Source of the DNA: Parashewanella sp049608225
GTDB lineage: Bacteria > Pseudomonadota > Gammaproteobacteria > Enterobacterales > Shewanellaceae
Direction: 5' to 3'
DNA length: 5,704 bases
Assembly (NCBI GenBank): GCA_049608225.1
Contig: JBMYXI010000110.1
Location: 1-5,704 of the forward strand
The position numbers and the translations under genes are program-made. The notes beneath the pieces were generated by a model. It saw nothing but the letters and a program-made list of their open reading frames with translations. It was not told where the DNA came from and ran no database searches. Positions 4,843 through 5,704 of this stretch are shown piece after piece. Positions within the stretch are counted from its first letter, which is position 1, and each line of letters begins with the position of its first letter.

Positions 4843-5704
4843 TTAAAACTTACGATTAAATTTAAGGCTGACAGTGGTTTTATCATGGGTAAATAACCAA
4901 TCAACTTTACTATTGATGTGGCTGTAACGCACTGTCAAACTCGGTGAAATTCCCATAACGGCAAAACGTTCAGCATTTACTACAAGCGTATAATTTTGTT
5001 CATAGTCCAGACGCTTTTTTCTCAGAATCGCATTATATTCTGCGAAACGACGCTCTCTAAATGAGGTAAATAAAGTGGCATCAATGCCATCAAAAAGCGG
5101 TTTGGATACACCAAATCTCACTCCCGGTTGATTCATGGAAAACACCTTATTACGGCTATTTTTTTGCAAGTAATCGGCACCCGCAAAGACAAACCAGCCG
5201 TTATTAAATTGATTCCAAAAAGTGATAAATGCTGAAACTTCGATACCATTTTGAAAGCGTAAACCACGTTTTTGATATTCTTGCTGCTTAATATTCGTTT
5301 CAATCTTGAGAGCACGTTGGGGCGACAAAATATTCAGCCATTCAGCACTTGCACCCCATGCGTTATACAAGGTTTCGTTTGCCAAACCTTTATGTTCGAA
5401 TAGTGGGGATACAAAAATCTGATTTTTAGCATTTTGATAACTGTAACCAAATTTACTGGTCAAAGTATTTTCATTAAATTGCGTGTGGTTGTGGTAAACA
5501 TTACCAAATAACAGTGAACGAAAAATTAATCCATGATGCCCAGCTAACGAAAAACGTTTATTGACGCTAGCTTCAAATTCCAACCCAGTCCCTTCAATTG
5601 CTTTAGGAGTGTTGCGCTGGATAAAGCAAGTGCCACTAGGTAATCGAGCTAAACACAATGACGACTCAGAAGACTGGTTGATGTTATTGTTGTAACTGCC
5701 ACCA
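4843..5704 (-). CDS. Slam-like (DUF560) outer-membrane barrel, partial: N-terminus off window
   Basis: C-terminal barrel of a surface lipoprotein assembly modifier, the outer-membrane translocon of type XI secretion, which moves lipoproteins or haem/iron-binding proteins to the cell surface. The frame has no stop up to base 5704, so the gene continues; the TTG at 5658 is internal. The 286 visible residues begin GGSYNNNINQSS, matching the start of the family's barrel domain. Then come KAIEGTGLEFEASVNKRFSL, alternating amphipathic strands with aromatic girdles, and a terminal strand TTVSLKFNRKF ending in Phe, the usual signal for the BAM machinery. The periplasmic TPR-type domain expected at the N-terminus lies off the window. 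Only two cysteines are visible (C17 and C26 of the fragment), close together in what should be the first loop region, so a disulfide is likely. exbB follows after 33 bp. Another 14- to 16-stranded porin-like barrel is the main alternative. Confidence 0.82.
   Translation of the reverse strand, partial: GGSYNNNINQSSESSLCLARLPSGTCFIQRNTPKAIEGTGLEFEASVNKRFSLAGHHGLIFRSLLFGNVYHNHTQFNENTLTSKFGYSYQNAKNQIFVSPLFEHKGLANETLYNAWGASAEWLNILSPQRALKIETNIKQQEYQKRGLRFQNGIEVSAFITFWNQFNNGWFVFAGADYLQKNSRNKVFSMNQPGVRFGVSKPLFDGIDATLFTSFRERRFAEYNAILRKKRLDYEQNYTLVVNAERFAVMGISPSLTVRYSHINSKVDWLFTHDKTTVSLKFNRKF

Noticed and set aside
5133..5315. Minus-strand 60-codon frame inside the Slam-like gene
   Set aside because: It is out of frame within a gene whose own frame runs open to the window edge and shows barrel strands.
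5656..5658. TTG at 5658 as the start of the Slam-like gene
   Set aside because: The same frame continues without a stop to the window edge, reads GGSYNNNINQSSESS, a family-like strand, and the TTG has no ribosome binding site.

Overview
The window is a piece of a moderately AT-rich gammaproteobacterial chromosome. A marine genus such as Shewanella, Vibrio or Pseudoalteromonas is the likeliest source. This rests on the protein flavour and on a palindromic intergenic repeat of a kind I associate with that group; I made no database comparison. Every convincing gene lies on the minus strand, so transcription runs from high to low coordinates. Both ends of the window cut genes: an outer-membrane protein at the right edge and an acetyltransferase at the left edge.

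Right half (2570-5704, transcribed right to left): a Slam/DUF560-type outer-membrane barrel (N-terminal part off the window), then exbB, exbD and tonB. Slam proteins are the outer-membrane translocons of the type XI secretion system, which deliver lipoproteins or soluble haem/iron-binding proteins to the surface. ExbB-ExbD-TonB harness the proton-motive force to power outer-membrane iron or haem receptors. Together they look like a metal- or haem-acquisition operon; the secreted cargo and receptor would be expected beyond base 5704. exbD and tonB overlap by 4 bp (ATGA). exbB and exbD are separated by about 170 bp holding a nested inverted repeat.

Middle (1901-2569): no intact gene. It holds a candidate extended -10 promoter for the left cluster, a degenerate minus-strand reading frame of unknown origin with an in-frame stop and no good start, a hairpin with a T tail readable as a plus-strand terminator, and a small AT-rich hairpin.

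Left half (1-1900, transcribed right to left): a cytochrome b561-like membrane protein, a GNAT-like protein starting at TTG, a small single-domain cupin and a RimJ-type N-acetyltransferase cut by the window edge. The last three are nearly contiguous (9 bp gap, then an ATGA overlap) and probably cotranscribed. They resemble small accessory genes and show no obvious link to the TonB operon.
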